A stretch of 64,000 nucleotides of DNA, taken from positions 310,001 through 374,000 of the forward strand of contig NZ_QOIM01000038.1 of assembly GCF_003323735.1 (NCBI RefSeq), read 5' to 3'. This document shows, in pieces, positions 8,910-17,813 of this stretch. Origin of the DNA: Streptomyces reniochalinae. GTDB taxonomy: Bacteria; Actinomycetota; Actinomycetes; Streptomycetales; Streptomycetaceae. The first letter of the stretch is position 1. Every line of letters begins with the position of its first letter. The translations under genes were made by a program, and so were the position numbers. The notes under the pieces were generated by a model. The model was not told the origin of the DNA. It did no database searches and saw only the letters and a program-made list of their open reading frames with translations.

Positions 8910-9851
8910 TCAGGAGCTCTCCGCCCGCACCCGGTCGAGCGCCACCTGGAGATCGTCGGGGTAGGAACTCTCGTACTCGACCCAGCGCCCGTCGCCCGGA
9001 TGTTCGAACCCGAGGCGCACGGCGTGCAGCCACTGCCGCTCCACCCGCAGCCGCTTGGCCAGCTTCGGATCGGCCCCGTAGGTGAGATCGCCCACACACG
9101 GATGCCGGTGCGCGGCCATGTGCACCCGGATCTGGTGGGTGCGGCCCGTCTCCAGCTTGATGTCGAGCAGGCTGGCGGCCCGGAACGCCTCGATCAGGTC
9201 GTAGTGCGTCACCGAGGGCTTGCCGTCGGAGGTGACCGCCCACTTGTAGTCGTGCTGCGGGTGGCGGCCGATGGGCGCGTCGATGGTGCCGCTGAGCGGA
9301 TCGGGGTGGCCCTGGACCAGCGCGTGGTACCGCTTGTCCACGGTGCGTTCCTTGAACTGGCGCTTGAGCAGCGTGTACGCGCGCTCGGACTTGGCGACGA
9401 CCATCAGCCCCGAGGTGCCCACGTCCAGCCGGTGGACGATGCCCTGGCGCTCGGCGGCGCCCGAGGTGGCGATGGTGTATCCGGCGGCGGCCAGCCCGCC
9501 GATGACGGTCGGCCCGCTCCAGCCGGGGCTGGGATGCGCGGCGACACCGACCGGCTTGACGATCACCACGATGTCGTCGTCGTCATGGACGATCTCCATG
9601 CCCTCGACGGGCTCGGCCACGATCCGCACCGGCTGCGCCTGCTGGGGCATCTCCACCTCCAGCCACGCCCCGCCCTGCACACGGTCCGACTTGCCCGCCG
9701 GCGCCCCGTCCAGCAGCACCTTCCCCTCCGCGGCCAACTCCGCCGCTTTGGTCCGCGAGAAGCCGAACATCCTGGCGAGCGCGGCATCGACGCGCTCACC
9801 CTCCAGGCCGTCGGGTACGGGCAGGGTCCGGGTCTCAGGAAGCGTGCTCAC
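8910..9851 (-). CDS. rluD: RluD-type 23S rRNA pseudouridine synthase
   Basis: A 313-residue RluA-family pseudouridine synthase that isomerises uridines in 23S rRNA (helix 69 in well-studied members). The N-terminal S4 RNA-binding domain spans about residues 15-75 (GERVDAALARMFGFSRTKAAEL). The catalytic motif is HRLDVGTSGLMVV with Asp143, followed by the KRYHALVQG and GRTHQIRVH motifs. The start is GTG 9851; upstream in-frame ATG 9926 would add 25 unrelated residues. In most actinobacteria rluD directly follows lspA; here a + strand protease gene separates them. The antiporter gene follows three bases downstream. Confidence 0.95.
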   Translation of the reverse strand: MSTLPETRTLPVPDGLEGERVDAALARMFGFSRTKAAELAAEGKVLLDGAPAGKSDRVQGGAWLEVEMPQQAQPVRIVAEPVEGMEIVHDDDDIVVIVKPVGVAAHPSPGWSGPTVIGGLAAAGYTIATSGAAERQGIVHRLDVGTSGLMVVAKSERAYTLLKRQFKERTVDKRYHALVQGHPDPLSGTIDAPIGRHPQHDYKWAVTSDGKPSVTHYDLIEAFRAASLLDIKLETGRTHQIRVHMAAHRHPCVGDLTYGADPKLAKRLRVERQWLHAVRLGFEHPGDGRWVEYESSYPDDLQVALDRVRAESS

Positions 9852-10020
9852 CTGATCGAGTATGCCGGACACACCCGTACGGCCCGCACGGCCGCACCCG
9901 GGCACTCCCTCACCCGCGCGGCCCACCCGGGGGTGCGGCGCCCCTGCCGCGAGCGGACGGTGTCACCACGGACAGCCCTTGAGCCCGGGGGTCGGCGAGC
10001 TTATGCGGAGGGACCAGCGG

Positions 10021-11226
10021 ATGACGCCGCGCAGGACACCCAAGCGCCCCGCCCTGGCCGTGGTCACAGCTCTGGCGACAGCGTGCCTCACCCTCGTCCC
10101 CGTCCCGGTAGCGGCCGCCGAGGGCATCACGGGGCCGTGCGCGATAGCGCCCGGGTCCGGCACCGACGAGGGGCCCCTCGGGGCGGGCTACGTCCGGCCC
10201 CGGGGGCACAAGCGCGCGCTGATGCTGATGGTCGACTTCCCCGACCACCCCGCCACCACCCCGGCCGGCGAGCGCGCCCGCTTCTTCTCCCGGTACGGCG
10301 ACCGCTTCCTCGACCGCGCCTCCTTCGGCAAGTACCGCCTGGAGGTCGCCCCCAGCGCGGACTGGATACGCATGCCGCGGCCGTGGTCCTCCTACGGGAT
10401 CACCCGCGGCATCACCACGGGACTGATGCGCGGTTACGTCCGGGACGCGCTGGAGGCCGCGCAGCGCCAGGGCACCGACGTGAGCGGCGCCGACCTGGTC
10501 TTCGTCGTCGCCGACAGCAACGTCCCCGCACCGCCCACCGTCTCCCAGGCCCACACCTTCGAGGGACTGCGGGCGGGCGGCACCCCGGTGCACGGAGCCG
10601 CGCTCATCTTCGGCCGGGCCTCCGACTCGGCGCTGTGGCAGCGCGGCAACTTCGTCCACGAGGCCAACCACCTCTACGGGCTGCCCGACCTCTACAACGT
10701 CTCCCAGAACGCCTCGGTCGAGTACGCGGGCGGCTGGGACACGATGAGCATGGCAGGAATATCCGACCTGCTCGGCTGGCACAAGTGGAAGTTCGGCTGG
10801 CTGGCCGGCTCCCGCGTCGGCTGCGTCACCGCGCCCGGCACCAGCGAGCACACCCTCTCCCCCGTCAGCAGCCGGAACGCGGGCATCACCGTCGTGCGGA
10901 CCGGCAGCCACAGCGCCATCGTCGCCGAGGCCCGCACGCGCACGGGTCTCGACCGGGACATCTGCGCGGAGGGTGTCCTCGTCTACACCGTCGACTCCCG
11001 CACGCCCACGGGCGAGGGTCCCGTCCGGGTGGTCGACTCCCGGCCGCGCAGCGGCGGCGGTCCCGCCTGCGCCGACCGGCTGCCCACCGAACTCGCCGAG
11101 ATGTCCGACGCACCGTTCACACCGGGCGAGAGCCACACCTTCCGCGGCGGGGTGCGCGTCACGGTCACCGGGGCGACGCACGACGGCTACCGGATACGGG
11201 TGCACGTCCCCGGCCGGGAGGGGTGA
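10021..11226 (+). CDS. Secreted M6-type zinc metalloprotease
   Basis: A 401-residue predicted exported protease. Residues 1-33 form a signal peptide: basic start, hydrophobic core ALAVVTALATACLTLVPV, and an AAA-type cleavage site. The zinc motif is HEANHLYGLPDLY at residues 213-225, the HExxHxxGxxD pattern of M6 (immune inhibitor A-like) peptidases, followed by WDTMSM and GWHKWKFGW, which also fit that family. No PKD or other accessory domain is seen, so it is compact. ATG 10021 has GGAGGG eight bases upstream; in-frame ATG 10003 is possible but has no ribosome binding site. It is inserted against the surrounding strand between lspA and rluD. The substrate is unknown. Confidence 0.85.
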   Translation: MTPRRTPKRPALAVVTALATACLTLVPVPVAAAEGITGPCAIAPGSGTDEGPLGAGYVRPRGHKRALMLMVDFPDHPATTPAGERARFFSRYGDRFLDRASFGKYRLEVAPSADWIRMPRPWSSYGITRGITTGLMRGYVRDALEAAQRQGTDVSGADLVFVVADSNVPAPPTVSQAHTFEGLRAGGTPVHGAALIFGRASDSALWQRGNFVHEANHLYGLPDLYNVSQNASVEYAGGWDTMSMAGISDLLGWHKWKFGWLAGSRVGCVTAPGTSEHTLSPVSSRNAGITVVRTGSHSAIVAEARTRTGLDRDICAEGVLVYTVDSRTPTGEGPVRVVDSRPRSGGGPACADRLPTELAEMSDAPFTPGESHTFRGGVRVTVTGATHDGYRIRVHVPGREG

Positions 11227-11317
11227 CACCGGCGGGAACGGACGCGCCCGCCCGGGGACCGCCGCGGGGCGGAGGCCGCGGAGGCGGCGAGCGGTCCCGG
11301 ACGACTCGGGACGCGGG

Positions 11318-11923
11318 TCAGTCCCGGTGGACGGTGCCGTCCGGGTCGAGGCCGCGGAAGGAGAGCAGCACGATCAGGATGCCGCCGCAGACGATGGCCG
11401 AGTCGGCGAGGTTGAAGACCGCGAAGTGCCTGGGGGCGATGAAGTCCACCACGGCGCCCTGGAAGACCCCGGGCGCGCGGAAGATCCGGTCCGTCAGGTT
11501 GCCGCAGGCGCCGCCCAGCAACAGCCCCAGCGCGATGGCCCACGGGGTGCTGTAGAGCTTCCGCGCGATGCGGGCGATCACGACGACGACGGTCGCCGCG
11601 ATGACCGTCAGCACGATCGTCAGCGCCTCGCCCACGCCGAACGCGGCGCCGGGGTTGCGGATGACGTTGAGCTGGAGCCAGGAGCCGAGCACCTCGATCG
11701 GCGCGTGGTTCTCCAGCTCGGCGACCACCACCAGCTTGCTGACCAGGTCCAGCACGAGGGCGAGCGCCGCCACCGCGACCAGCACGGGGATCCGGCGCCT
11801 GCCCTTCGCGGGCGCGGGCGACTGCCCGCCCTCGCCCCGCTGTTCGTCACCTCGCTGTGCGTCCTCGGCCACACCGGCCGCGCGGTCGTCGGGGCCCTCG
11901 CCGGTCCGGTCCACCTCAGTCAC
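11318..11923 (-). CDS. lspA: Lipoprotein signal peptidase II
   Basis: A 201-residue membrane aspartyl peptidase that removes signal peptides from diacylglyceryl-modified prolipoproteins at the plasma membrane. Four membrane helices lie near residues 46-66, 78-90, 100-122 and 165-190. The family motifs are NVIRNPGAAFG (about 86-96), GNLTDR with Asp145 and FNLADS with Asp174, the two catalytic aspartates. The first 44 residues are a charged, variable extension. GTG 11923 is chosen because the longer in-frame extension to 12067 overlaps the intergenic region; its ribosome binding site is weak (AAGG). It converges with the M6 protease gene. Confidence 0.95.
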   Translation of the reverse strand: MTEVDRTGEGPDDRAAGVAEDAQRGDEQRGEGGQSPAPAKGRRRIPVLVAVAALALVLDLVSKLVVVAELENHAPIEVLGSWLQLNVIRNPGAAFGVGEALTIVLTVIAATVVVVIARIARKLYSTPWAIALGLLLGGACGNLTDRIFRAPGVFQGAVVDFIAPRHFAVFNLADSAIVCGGILIVLLSFRGLDPDGTVHRD

Positions 11924-11967
11924 GCCTTGAGGGTACGACACCCGCGCCGGGCGCGGGTCATCGGCGG

Positions 11968-12759
11968 TCAGCGGCGCTCCTGCTTCTGCTTGCACTCCAC
12001 GCACAGCGTGGCCCTGGGGAACGCCTGCATCCTGGCCTTCCCGATCGGCTGGCCACAGTTCTCGCACAGGCCGTACGTGCCCGCGTCCAGCCGCTCCAGG
12101 GCCCGCTCGGTCTGGTACAGCATCTCGCGGGCGTTGGCGGCCAGCGCCATCTCGTGCTCGCGGGTGATGTTCTTGGTGCCGGTGTCGGCGTCGTCGTCGC
12201 CCGCCCCGTCACCCGAGTCGCGCATCAGGCCGTTGAGCGCCTCGTCCGCCGAGGCGATCTCGTGCTTGAGGCGGGACACCTCCTCGCGGAGCCCGGAGCG
12301 CGCCTCCTCGACCTCCTCGGGGGACCAGGGGTCCTCGCCGGGGCGGACGGGCAGTTCCCCGGGGGCGGCGGACCCGGTGCCGTTCCGCGCCGAGGGCACC
12401 GCCTCGGCCTGCGCCTTGGACGTCTTCTTCGCAGCCACCGTCTCAGCTCCCGTCGTGTTCTGCGCGGCCTCTCCGGCGGGCGCCTGGTGAGCGTCGCCCG
12501 GCCGGTCCGCGGCCGCGTCGGCCGCTGTCACTTCCGCCGCGGCCTCGGATGCCGCGGGCCTTGCCCCCGCGGCCTTCTTCGCCGCGGCCTTCTTCGCCGG
12601 AGCCTTCGCCGGTGCCTTCTTCTCCCCCGCCTTCCTGGCCGCCGTCTTCTTTTCCCCCGCCTCCCCACCGGGAACCTTCTTGGCCGCCGCCTTTTTCGTG
12701 GCTTTCTTCGCCCCCGCCTTCTTCGCCACCTTCTTCGCGGCCCTCTCCTCCGCCACCAT
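11968..12759 (-). CDS. DksA/TraR-type zinc-finger protein with histone-like Lys/Ala tail
   Basis: A 263-residue protein in two parts. Residues 1-75 are a repetitive Lys/Ala/Pro tail (AKKVAKKAGAKKATKKAAAKK, APAKAPAKKAAAKKAA) like a histone H1 tail. Residues 75-155 are acidic and low in complexity. The C-terminal half has a coiled-coil-like helix (about 155-225) and a C4 zinc finger with Cys232, Cys235, Cys253 and Cys256, the DksA/TraR pattern. The domain is associated with RNA polymerase secondary-channel regulators; the tail suggests non-specific DNA binding. Both roles are inferred. ATG 12759 has GAAGGGG upstream. It lies just upstream of lspA and is divergent from ileS. Confidence 0.88.
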   Translation of the reverse strand: MVAEERAAKKVAKKAGAKKATKKAAAKKVPGGEAGEKKTAARKAGEKKAPAKAPAKKAAAKKAAGARPAASEAAAEVTAADAAADRPGDAHQAPAGEAAQNTTGAETVAAKKTSKAQAEAVPSARNGTGSAAPGELPVRPGEDPWSPEEVEEARSGLREEVSRLKHEIASADEALNGLMRDSGDGAGDDDADTGTKNITREHEMALAANAREMLYQTERALERLDAGTYGLCENCGQPIGKARMQAFPRATLCVECKQKQERR

Positions 12760-12916
12760 GACCGCGACCCCTTCACATTTTGTGATCTTGCTCGCGAAAC
12801 GTGACCGGAACGATAAATCGACTTGGGGCGCACAGCAACGGGGCACGCCGGGTCTGCATCCGTTGTGCCCCGCCCGGCGGGTCGAAAACCGCTCCACCGC
12901 CCCGCGCGGAGCCCCG

Positions 12917-12922
12917 TACACT
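12917..12922 (+). promoter_or_regulatory. Candidate -10 of the ileS leader
   Basis: TACACT fits a sigma-HrdB -10 box and would start the transcript at about 12929, just before the T-box stem I. I see no good -35 element at the usual distance. Confidence 0.4.
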
Positions 12923-12930
12923 GGGGGCGG

Positions 12931-13230
12931 CGTGAGGCGATGAAGGGGACGAGTAACCCCGTAGGCAGCCCCAAGCGATCCGGGGACGGTGGGAGCCCGG
13001 AGGCGAGCGCGGCGTGAAGATCACCCCCGAGCCGCCGGAAGAAAGCTCCACGGACACCCTCCGGGAGCGAGTAGACCCGGCAGCGCTGCCCCAATGAGGG
13101 GGCGGAGGGCCCGCACCGGGCCCGCCGCCAAGGAGGGTGGTACCGCGGGTCCGCCGCCGCAAGGCGGCACGCTCGTCCCTCCGACGGTAATGAAGGCGCA
13201 CCCGCCTTCTGGATGTCCGCCGGAGGAAGA
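12931..13230 (+). ncRNA. T-box leader (tRNA-Ile sensing, translational type)
   Basis: The leader begins with GCGATGAAGGGGACGAGTAA, a typical T-box stem I start. The specifier is read as ATC at 13020-13022 within GTGAAGATCACC, an isoleucine codon followed by the usual A. The conserved T-box sequence AGGGTGGTACCGCGGG occupies about 13134-13149, followed by CGTCCCTCC at 13174-13182. TCCCTCC can pair either with GGAGGG in the T-box bulge region (13132-13137) or with GGAGGA of the ileS ribosome binding region (13222-13227). No U-tract follows, so control is probably on translation, as known for actinobacterial ileS T-boxes. A separate 7-bp hairpin lies at 13192-13209. Confidence 0.88.
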
Positions 13231-13240
13231 AGACCCGACG

Positions 13241-16200
13241 ATGCAGTACAACCAGGTGCCCGCCCAGGTCGACCTGCCCGCACTGGAGCGGGCCGTGCTC
13301 GACTTCTGGCGCGAGAACAAGGTGTTCGCCCGCAGCCTCGAGATGTCCGAGGGCCGCCCCGAGTGGGTCTTCTACGAGGGCCCGCCCACCGCGAACGGCA
13401 TGCCGGGCGCGCACCACATCGAGGCCCGCGTCTTCAAGGACGTCTTCCCCCGCTTCCGCACCATGCGCGGCTACCACGTGGCCCGCAAGGCCGGCTGGGA
13501 CTGCCACGGGCTGCCCGTCGAGCTGGCCGTGGAGAAGGAGCTGGGCTTCAACGGCAAACAGGACATCGAGAACTTCGGCATCGCCGCCTTCAACGCCAAG
13601 TGCCGCGAGTCGGTCACCCGGCACACCGACGCCTTCGCCGAGCTGACCACCCGGATGGGCTACTGGGTCGACCTGGACGACGCCTACCGGACGATGAACC
13701 CCGAGTACATCGAATCGGTCTGGTGGTCGCTTAAGCAGATCTTCGCCAAGGGCCTGCTGGTCCAGGACCACCGGGTCGCCCCCTGGTGCCCCCGCTGCGG
13801 CACCGGCCTCTCGGACCACGAGCTGGCCCAGGGCTACGAGACCGTCGTGGACCCCTCGGTCTACGTGACGCTGCCGCTGACCTCGGGGCCACTGGCCGGC
13901 GAGGCCTCGCTGATGGTGTGGACGACCACGCCGTGGACGCTGGTGTCCAACCTCGCGGTCGCCGCCCACCCCGACGTCACCTACGTGGTCGCCTCCAACG
14001 GCACCGACAAGATCGTCGTCGCCGAGCCGCTGCTGACCTCGGCCCTCGGGGAGGACTGGCACATCACGGGGCAGCGCTACACCGGGCGCGAGATGAACGG
14101 CTGGCACTACCGGCGCCCGTTCGACCTCGTCGACATCCCCGATGCGCACTTCGTCGTCAACGACACCTACGTCACCACCGAGGACGGCACCGGCATGGTG
14201 CACCTGGCGCCCTTCGGTGAGGACGACTTCCGGGTGGCGCGCGCCAACGGCATCGAGCCCGTCGTGCCCGTCCGCGCCGACGGCACCTTCGACCCCGACC
14301 TGGACCTGGTCGGCGGGCAGTTCTTCAAGAAGGCCGACGAGGCGCTGGTCGCGGACATGGACGCGCGCGGCATCCTCTTCCGCCACGTCGCCTACGAGCA
14401 CAGCTACCCGCACTGCTGGCGCTGCCACACGGCGCTCATCTACTACCCCCAGCCGTCCTGGTACATCCGCACCACCCAGATCAAGGAAGCCCTCCTGCGG
14501 GAGAACGAGGCGACCAACTGGTTCCCCGAGTCCGTCAAGCACGGCCGCTTCGGCGACTGGCTGGACAACAACGTGGACTGGGCGCTCTCGCGCAACCGCT
14601 ACTGGGGCACCCCGCTGCCGGTCTGGCGCTGCGAGGAGGGCCACTTCACCTGCGTCGGCTCGCTGGCCGAACTGAGCGACCTGTCCGGCACCGACCAGTC
14701 GGGCCTCGACCCGCACCGCCCCTACATCGACGCCGTCACCTTCGCCTGCCCCACCGAGGGCTGCGGCCGGCAGGCCACCCGCGTCCCCGAGGTCATCGAC
14801 GCCTGGTACGACTCGGGGTCGATGCCCTTCGCGCAGTGGGGCTACCCCTACAAGAACAAGGAACTGTTCGAGAAGCGCTACCCGGCGCAGTTCATCTCCG
14901 AGGCCATCGACCAGACCCGCGGCTGGTTCTACACGCTGATGGCCGTCGGCACCCTCGTCTTCGACAAGTCGTCCTACGAGAACGTCGTCTGCCTGGGCCA
15001 CATCCTCGCCGAGGACGGCCGCAAGATGTCCAAGCACCTGGGCAACATCCTGGAGCCCATCCCGCTCATGGACCAGCACGGCGCCGACGCGGTGCGCTGG
15101 TTCATGGCCGCCGGCGGCTCCCCCTGGGCCGCCCGCCGGGTCGGCCACGGCACCATCCAGGAAGTCGTCCGCAAGACGCTGCTGACCTACTGGAACACCG
15201 TCGCCTTCCAGGCCCTGTACGCGCGCACCAGCGGCTGGGCGCCCGCCGAGTCCGACCCCGCGCCGCACGAGCGCCCCCTGCTGGACCGCTGGCTGCTCAG
15301 CGAACTGCACGCGCTGGTCGACCAGGTCACGCTCGCCATGGACGGCTACGACACGCAGCGCGCGGGCAAGCTGCTGTCCACCTTCGTCGACGACCTGTCC
15401 AACTGGTACGTGCGCCGCTCCCGCCGCCGCTTCTGGCAGGGCGACCCGGCCGCGCTGCGCACCCTGCACGAGGTCGTCGAGACGGTCACCCAGCTGATGG
15501 CGCCCCTCACCCCCTTCATCACCGAACGGGTCTGGCAGGACCTGATCGTCCCCGTCACCCCCGGCGCCCCCGACTCCGTGCACCTGTCCGCCTGGCCCCA
15601 GGCCGACCTGAGCCGCATCGACCCCGAACTGTCCCAGGACATGCTGCTGGTCCGGCGCCTGGTCGAGCTGGGCCGCGCATCCCGCGCCGAGTCCGGCGTC
15701 AAGACCCGCCAGCCCCTCTCGCGGGCCCTCATCGCCGCGCAGGGGTTCGAGACGCTCTCCCCCGAGATGCGGACACAGATCACCGAAGAGCTCAACGTCG
15801 AACAGCTGGCCTCGCTCTCCGAGGTCGGCGGCTCCCTTGTCGACACCTCGGCCAAGGCCAACTTCCGGGCGCTGGGCCGCCGCTTCGGCAAGGACACCCA
15901 GACCGTCGCCAAGGCCATCGCCGGCGCCGACGCCGCCGCGCTGTCCGTGGCGCTGCGGGAGGGCAACGCCACGGTGGAGGTCGACGGCGCGGCGATCGCG
16001 CTCAGCCCCGAAGAGGTCCTCATCACCGAAACCCCGCGGGAGGGCTGGTCGGTGGCCTCGGACACCGGCGCCACGGTCGCGCTCGACCTGGAGATCAGCC
16101 CGGAGCTGCGGCGCACGGGCCTGGCCCGGGACGCCATCCGGCTCATCCAGGAGGCCCGCAAGAACTCCGGGCTCGACGTGGCCGACCGCATCGAGCTGCG

Positions 16201-16369
16201 GTGGCAGTCCGATGACGAGGAGGTCGCCAGGGCGCTCGCCGAGCACACGTTCCTCATCGCCGAAGAGGTCCTGGCGACGGAGTTCGCGCAGGGCGACCCC
16301 ACGGAGTTGGCGGGCCCCTCCGTCGAGGACGAGGCCCTCTCCCTCACGTTCCGGTTGCGCAAGGCGTAG
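13241..16369 (+). CDS. ileS: Isoleucyl-tRNA synthetase
   Basis: A 1,042-residue class I aminoacyl-tRNA synthetase that charges tRNA-Ile in the cytoplasm. The HIGH-type motif is in PPTANGMPGAHHIEAR (about residues 48-63), the KMSKS motif is DGRKMSKHLGN, and the CP1 editing domain lies between (VWTTTPWTLVSNLAV). Zinc-binding Cys pairs are visible (CPRCGTG; CWRCH). Length is normal for the long actinobacterial type. ATG 13241 is the only in-frame start near the leader; GGAGGA at 13222-13227 is about 13 bases away, rather far, with GAAGAAG nearer. Expression should respond to uncharged tRNA-Ile through the T-box. It converges with divIVA. Confidence 0.97.
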   Translation: MQYNQVPAQVDLPALERAVLDFWRENKVFARSLEMSEGRPEWVFYEGPPTANGMPGAHHIEARVFKDVFPRFRTMRGYHVARKAGWDCHGLPVELAVEKELGFNGKQDIENFGIAAFNAKCRESVTRHTDAFAELTTRMGYWVDLDDAYRTMNPEYIESVWWSLKQIFAKGLLVQDHRVAPWCPRCGTGLSDHELAQGYETVVDPSVYVTLPLTSGPLAGEASLMVWTTTPWTLVSNLAVAAHPDVTYVVASNGTDKIVVAEPLLTSALGEDWHITGQRYTGREMNGWHYRRPFDLVDIPDAHFVVNDTYVTTEDGTGMVHLAPFGEDDFRVARANGIEPVVPVRADGTFDPDLDLVGGQFFKKADEALVADMDARGILFRHVAYEHSYPHCWRCHTALIYYPQPSWYIRTTQIKEALLRENEATNWFPESVKHGRFGDWLDNNVDWALSRNRYWGTPLPVWRCEEGHFTCVGSLAELSDLSGTDQSGLDPHRPYIDAVTFACPTEGCGRQATRVPEVIDAWYDSGSMPFAQWGYPYKNKELFEKRYPAQFISEAIDQTRGWFYTLMAVGTLVFDKSSYENVVCLGHILAEDGRKMSKHLGNILEPIPLMDQHGADAVRWFMAAGGSPWAARRVGHGTIQEVVRKTLLTYWNTVAFQALYARTSGWAPAESDPAPHERPLLDRWLLSELHALVDQVTLAMDGYDTQRAGKLLSTFVDDLSNWYVRRSRRRFWQGDPAALRTLHEVVETVTQLMAPLTPFITERVWQDLIVPVTPGAPDSVHLSAWPQADLSRIDPELSQDMLLVRRLVELGRASRAESGVKTRQPLSRALIAAQGFETLSPEMRTQITEELNVEQLASLSEVGGSLVDTSAKANFRALGRRFGKDTQTVAKAIAGADAAALSVALREGNATVEVDGAAIALSPEEVLITETPREGWSVASDTGATVALDLEISPELRRTGLARDAIRLIQEARKNSGLDVADRIELRWQSDDEEVARALAEHTFLIAEEVLATEFAQGDPTELAGPSVEDEALSLTFRLRKA

Positions 16370-16407
16370 CGGCCCTCTCCCCGAACCAGGGGCACCGCCT
16401 CCCAGAG

Positions 16408-16439
16408 CGCCGGCCGGGCTCCTTGGAGCCCGGCCGGCG
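16408..16439. terminator. ileS terminator hairpin
   Basis: A perfect 15-bp inverted repeat (16408-16422 with 16425-16439) with a 2-base centre, about 40 bases after the ileS stop codon. No U-tract. Confidence 0.75.
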
Positions 16440-16497
16440 ACTGAGTGCAGGCGTCCGCGGCGCCTGGGGAGCTTCGGAAGGGGCGGGAGGAGCGACA

Positions 16498-16540
16498 ACG
16501 GCCCGGGCCCGAGAGCGAAGTGCTCTCGGGCCCGGGCCGT
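16498..16540. terminator. Bidirectional terminator between ileS and divIVA
   Basis: A perfect 19-bp stem (16498-16516 with 16522-16540) with loop GAAGT, 18 bases from the divIVA stop codon. It probably ends the minus-strand dcw transcript and backs up the ileS terminator on the + strand. Confidence 0.85.
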
Positions 16541-16558
16541 CTTACCAGGTGCTCGGCG

Positions 16559-17761
16559 TCAGCTGTCGTCCTCGTCGATGAGGAAGCCACGCATCGGCGA
16601 GGGGGCCTGCGCCGCCTGAGGGCCGCCCTGCGGGCGGACCGGCGCCATCGGCTGCGTCATCGCGGGCGACATCTGCTGCTGCCCGCCGTACGACTGCCCG
16701 GCCCCGCCCTGGGTGTGGTGCGAGCCCGCACCCGGGCCACCGTGACCGCCCATGGAGTGCCCGTTGGCACCCATCGACTGGTGACCGCCCATGGAACCGC
16801 CACCGCCCGCGGGTCCCCCGGAGGGGCCGCCGGCACCGGCCGTCGCCATGGAGGGCGAGGGCGCGGGCAGCGAGGCGGTCGCAGGCGTCCGCGGGGGCGC
16901 CAGCGAGTCGTCGGCCTGGTTCTCCAGCTGACGCAGCTGGCTCTCCAGGTACGACTTCAGCCGCGTGCGGTACTCGCGTTCGAAGCCGCGCAGGTCCTCG
17001 ACCTTGCGCTCCAGCGTGGCGCGCGCGGACTCCAGGGAGCCCATCGCCACGCGGTGCTTCTCCTGCGCGTCCCGCTCCAGCGCGTCGGCCTTGGCGCGGG
17101 CGTCCCGCTCCAGGCCCTCGGCGCGGCTGCGGGCCTCACCGACGATCTTGTTGGCCTCGGAACGGGCCTCCGCGATCGCCTGGTCGGCGGTCTGCTGGGC
17201 CAGCGACAGCACGCGCGCGGCGCTGTCGTTGTTCTGGCCGCCGGGACCACCGGGGCCGCCGGGACCGCCCGGCATCTGCGGGCCGCCCTGCGGACCGCCG
17301 GGGCCCATCGGACCGCCCTGCTGCGGACCGGGACCACCGGGGCCCATCGGACCGCCCTGCGGGCCCGGGCCACCGGGACCGCCGTGCCCACCCGGGCCAC
17401 CGGGGCCCGCGGGGAGCTGCGCCTGCGCGCCGGGAAGCTGCGGCGGACCGCCCATGCCCTGCTGCTGGGGCGGGACGGGCTGCGGTCCGGATATGGCGGC
17501 GGGCACAGGCGCCCCGCCTTGCTGCGGCTGCCTGTCCTGAGGTTCAGGAGGCTTTCGCATACCGCCCTGTTGCTGGTTTTGAGCGGCCGCGCGCGTGGCT
17601 GCTGCCAGCTTCGCGCGCAGGTCCTCGTTCTCCCGCAACAGGCGGGTCAGTTCGGCTTCGACCTCATCGAGGAAGGCATCGACCTCGTCCTCGTCATAGC
17701 CTTCACGCAGACGGACGGTCGTGAACTGTTTGTTCCGCACGTCCTCGGGGGTCAGGGGCAT
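16559..17761 (-). CDS. divIVA: DivIVA/Wag31 polar growth scaffold
   Basis: A 400-residue coiled-coil scaffold that marks poles and tips and recruits cell-wall synthesis in actinobacteria. The N-terminal membrane-binding segment is MPLTPEDVRNKQFTTVRLREGYDEDEVDAFLDEVE, followed by a first coiled coil to about residue 60. A Gly/Pro/Gln-rich linker of about 110 residues follows (68-180, repeats of GGPMGPGGP type), then the main coiled coil at about 183-275 (AEARSEANKIVGEARSRAEGLERDARAKADALERDA), then a Gly/His/Met-rich tail ending GFLIDEDDS. ATG 17761 has GAGGTGAAG six bases upstream. It is the last gene of the dcw run. The linker and tail are typical of Streptomyces DivIVA but are the most variable part. 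Confidence 0.96.
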   Translation of the reverse strand: MPLTPEDVRNKQFTTVRLREGYDEDEVDAFLDEVEAELTRLLRENEDLRAKLAAATRAAAQNQQQGGMRKPPEPQDRQPQQGGAPVPAAISGPQPVPPQQQGMGGPPQLPGAQAQLPAGPGGPGGHGGPGGPGPQGGPMGPGGPGPQQGGPMGPGGPQGGPQMPGGPGGPGGPGGQNNDSAARVLSLAQQTADQAIAEARSEANKIVGEARSRAEGLERDARAKADALERDAQEKHRVAMGSLESARATLERKVEDLRGFEREYRTRLKSYLESQLRQLENQADDSLAPPRTPATASLPAPSPSMATAGAGGPSGGPAGGGGSMGGHQSMGANGHSMGGHGGPGAGSHHTQGGAGQSYGGQQQMSPAMTQPMAPVRPQGGPQAAQAPSPMRGFLIDEDDS

Positions 17762-17813
17762 CTCTTCACCTCAACGTAAGTCGTCGGCATACCGGCAAGA
17801 CCATTCCGATCGT

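Noticed and set aside
7296..11555. 1,419-codon open frame on the + strand
   Set aside because: It runs antisense through the antiporter and rluD and out of frame through the M6 protease; no motif is present.
12773..16498. 1,241-codon open frame on the minus strand
   Set aside because: Antisense of ileS; low-complexity shadow.
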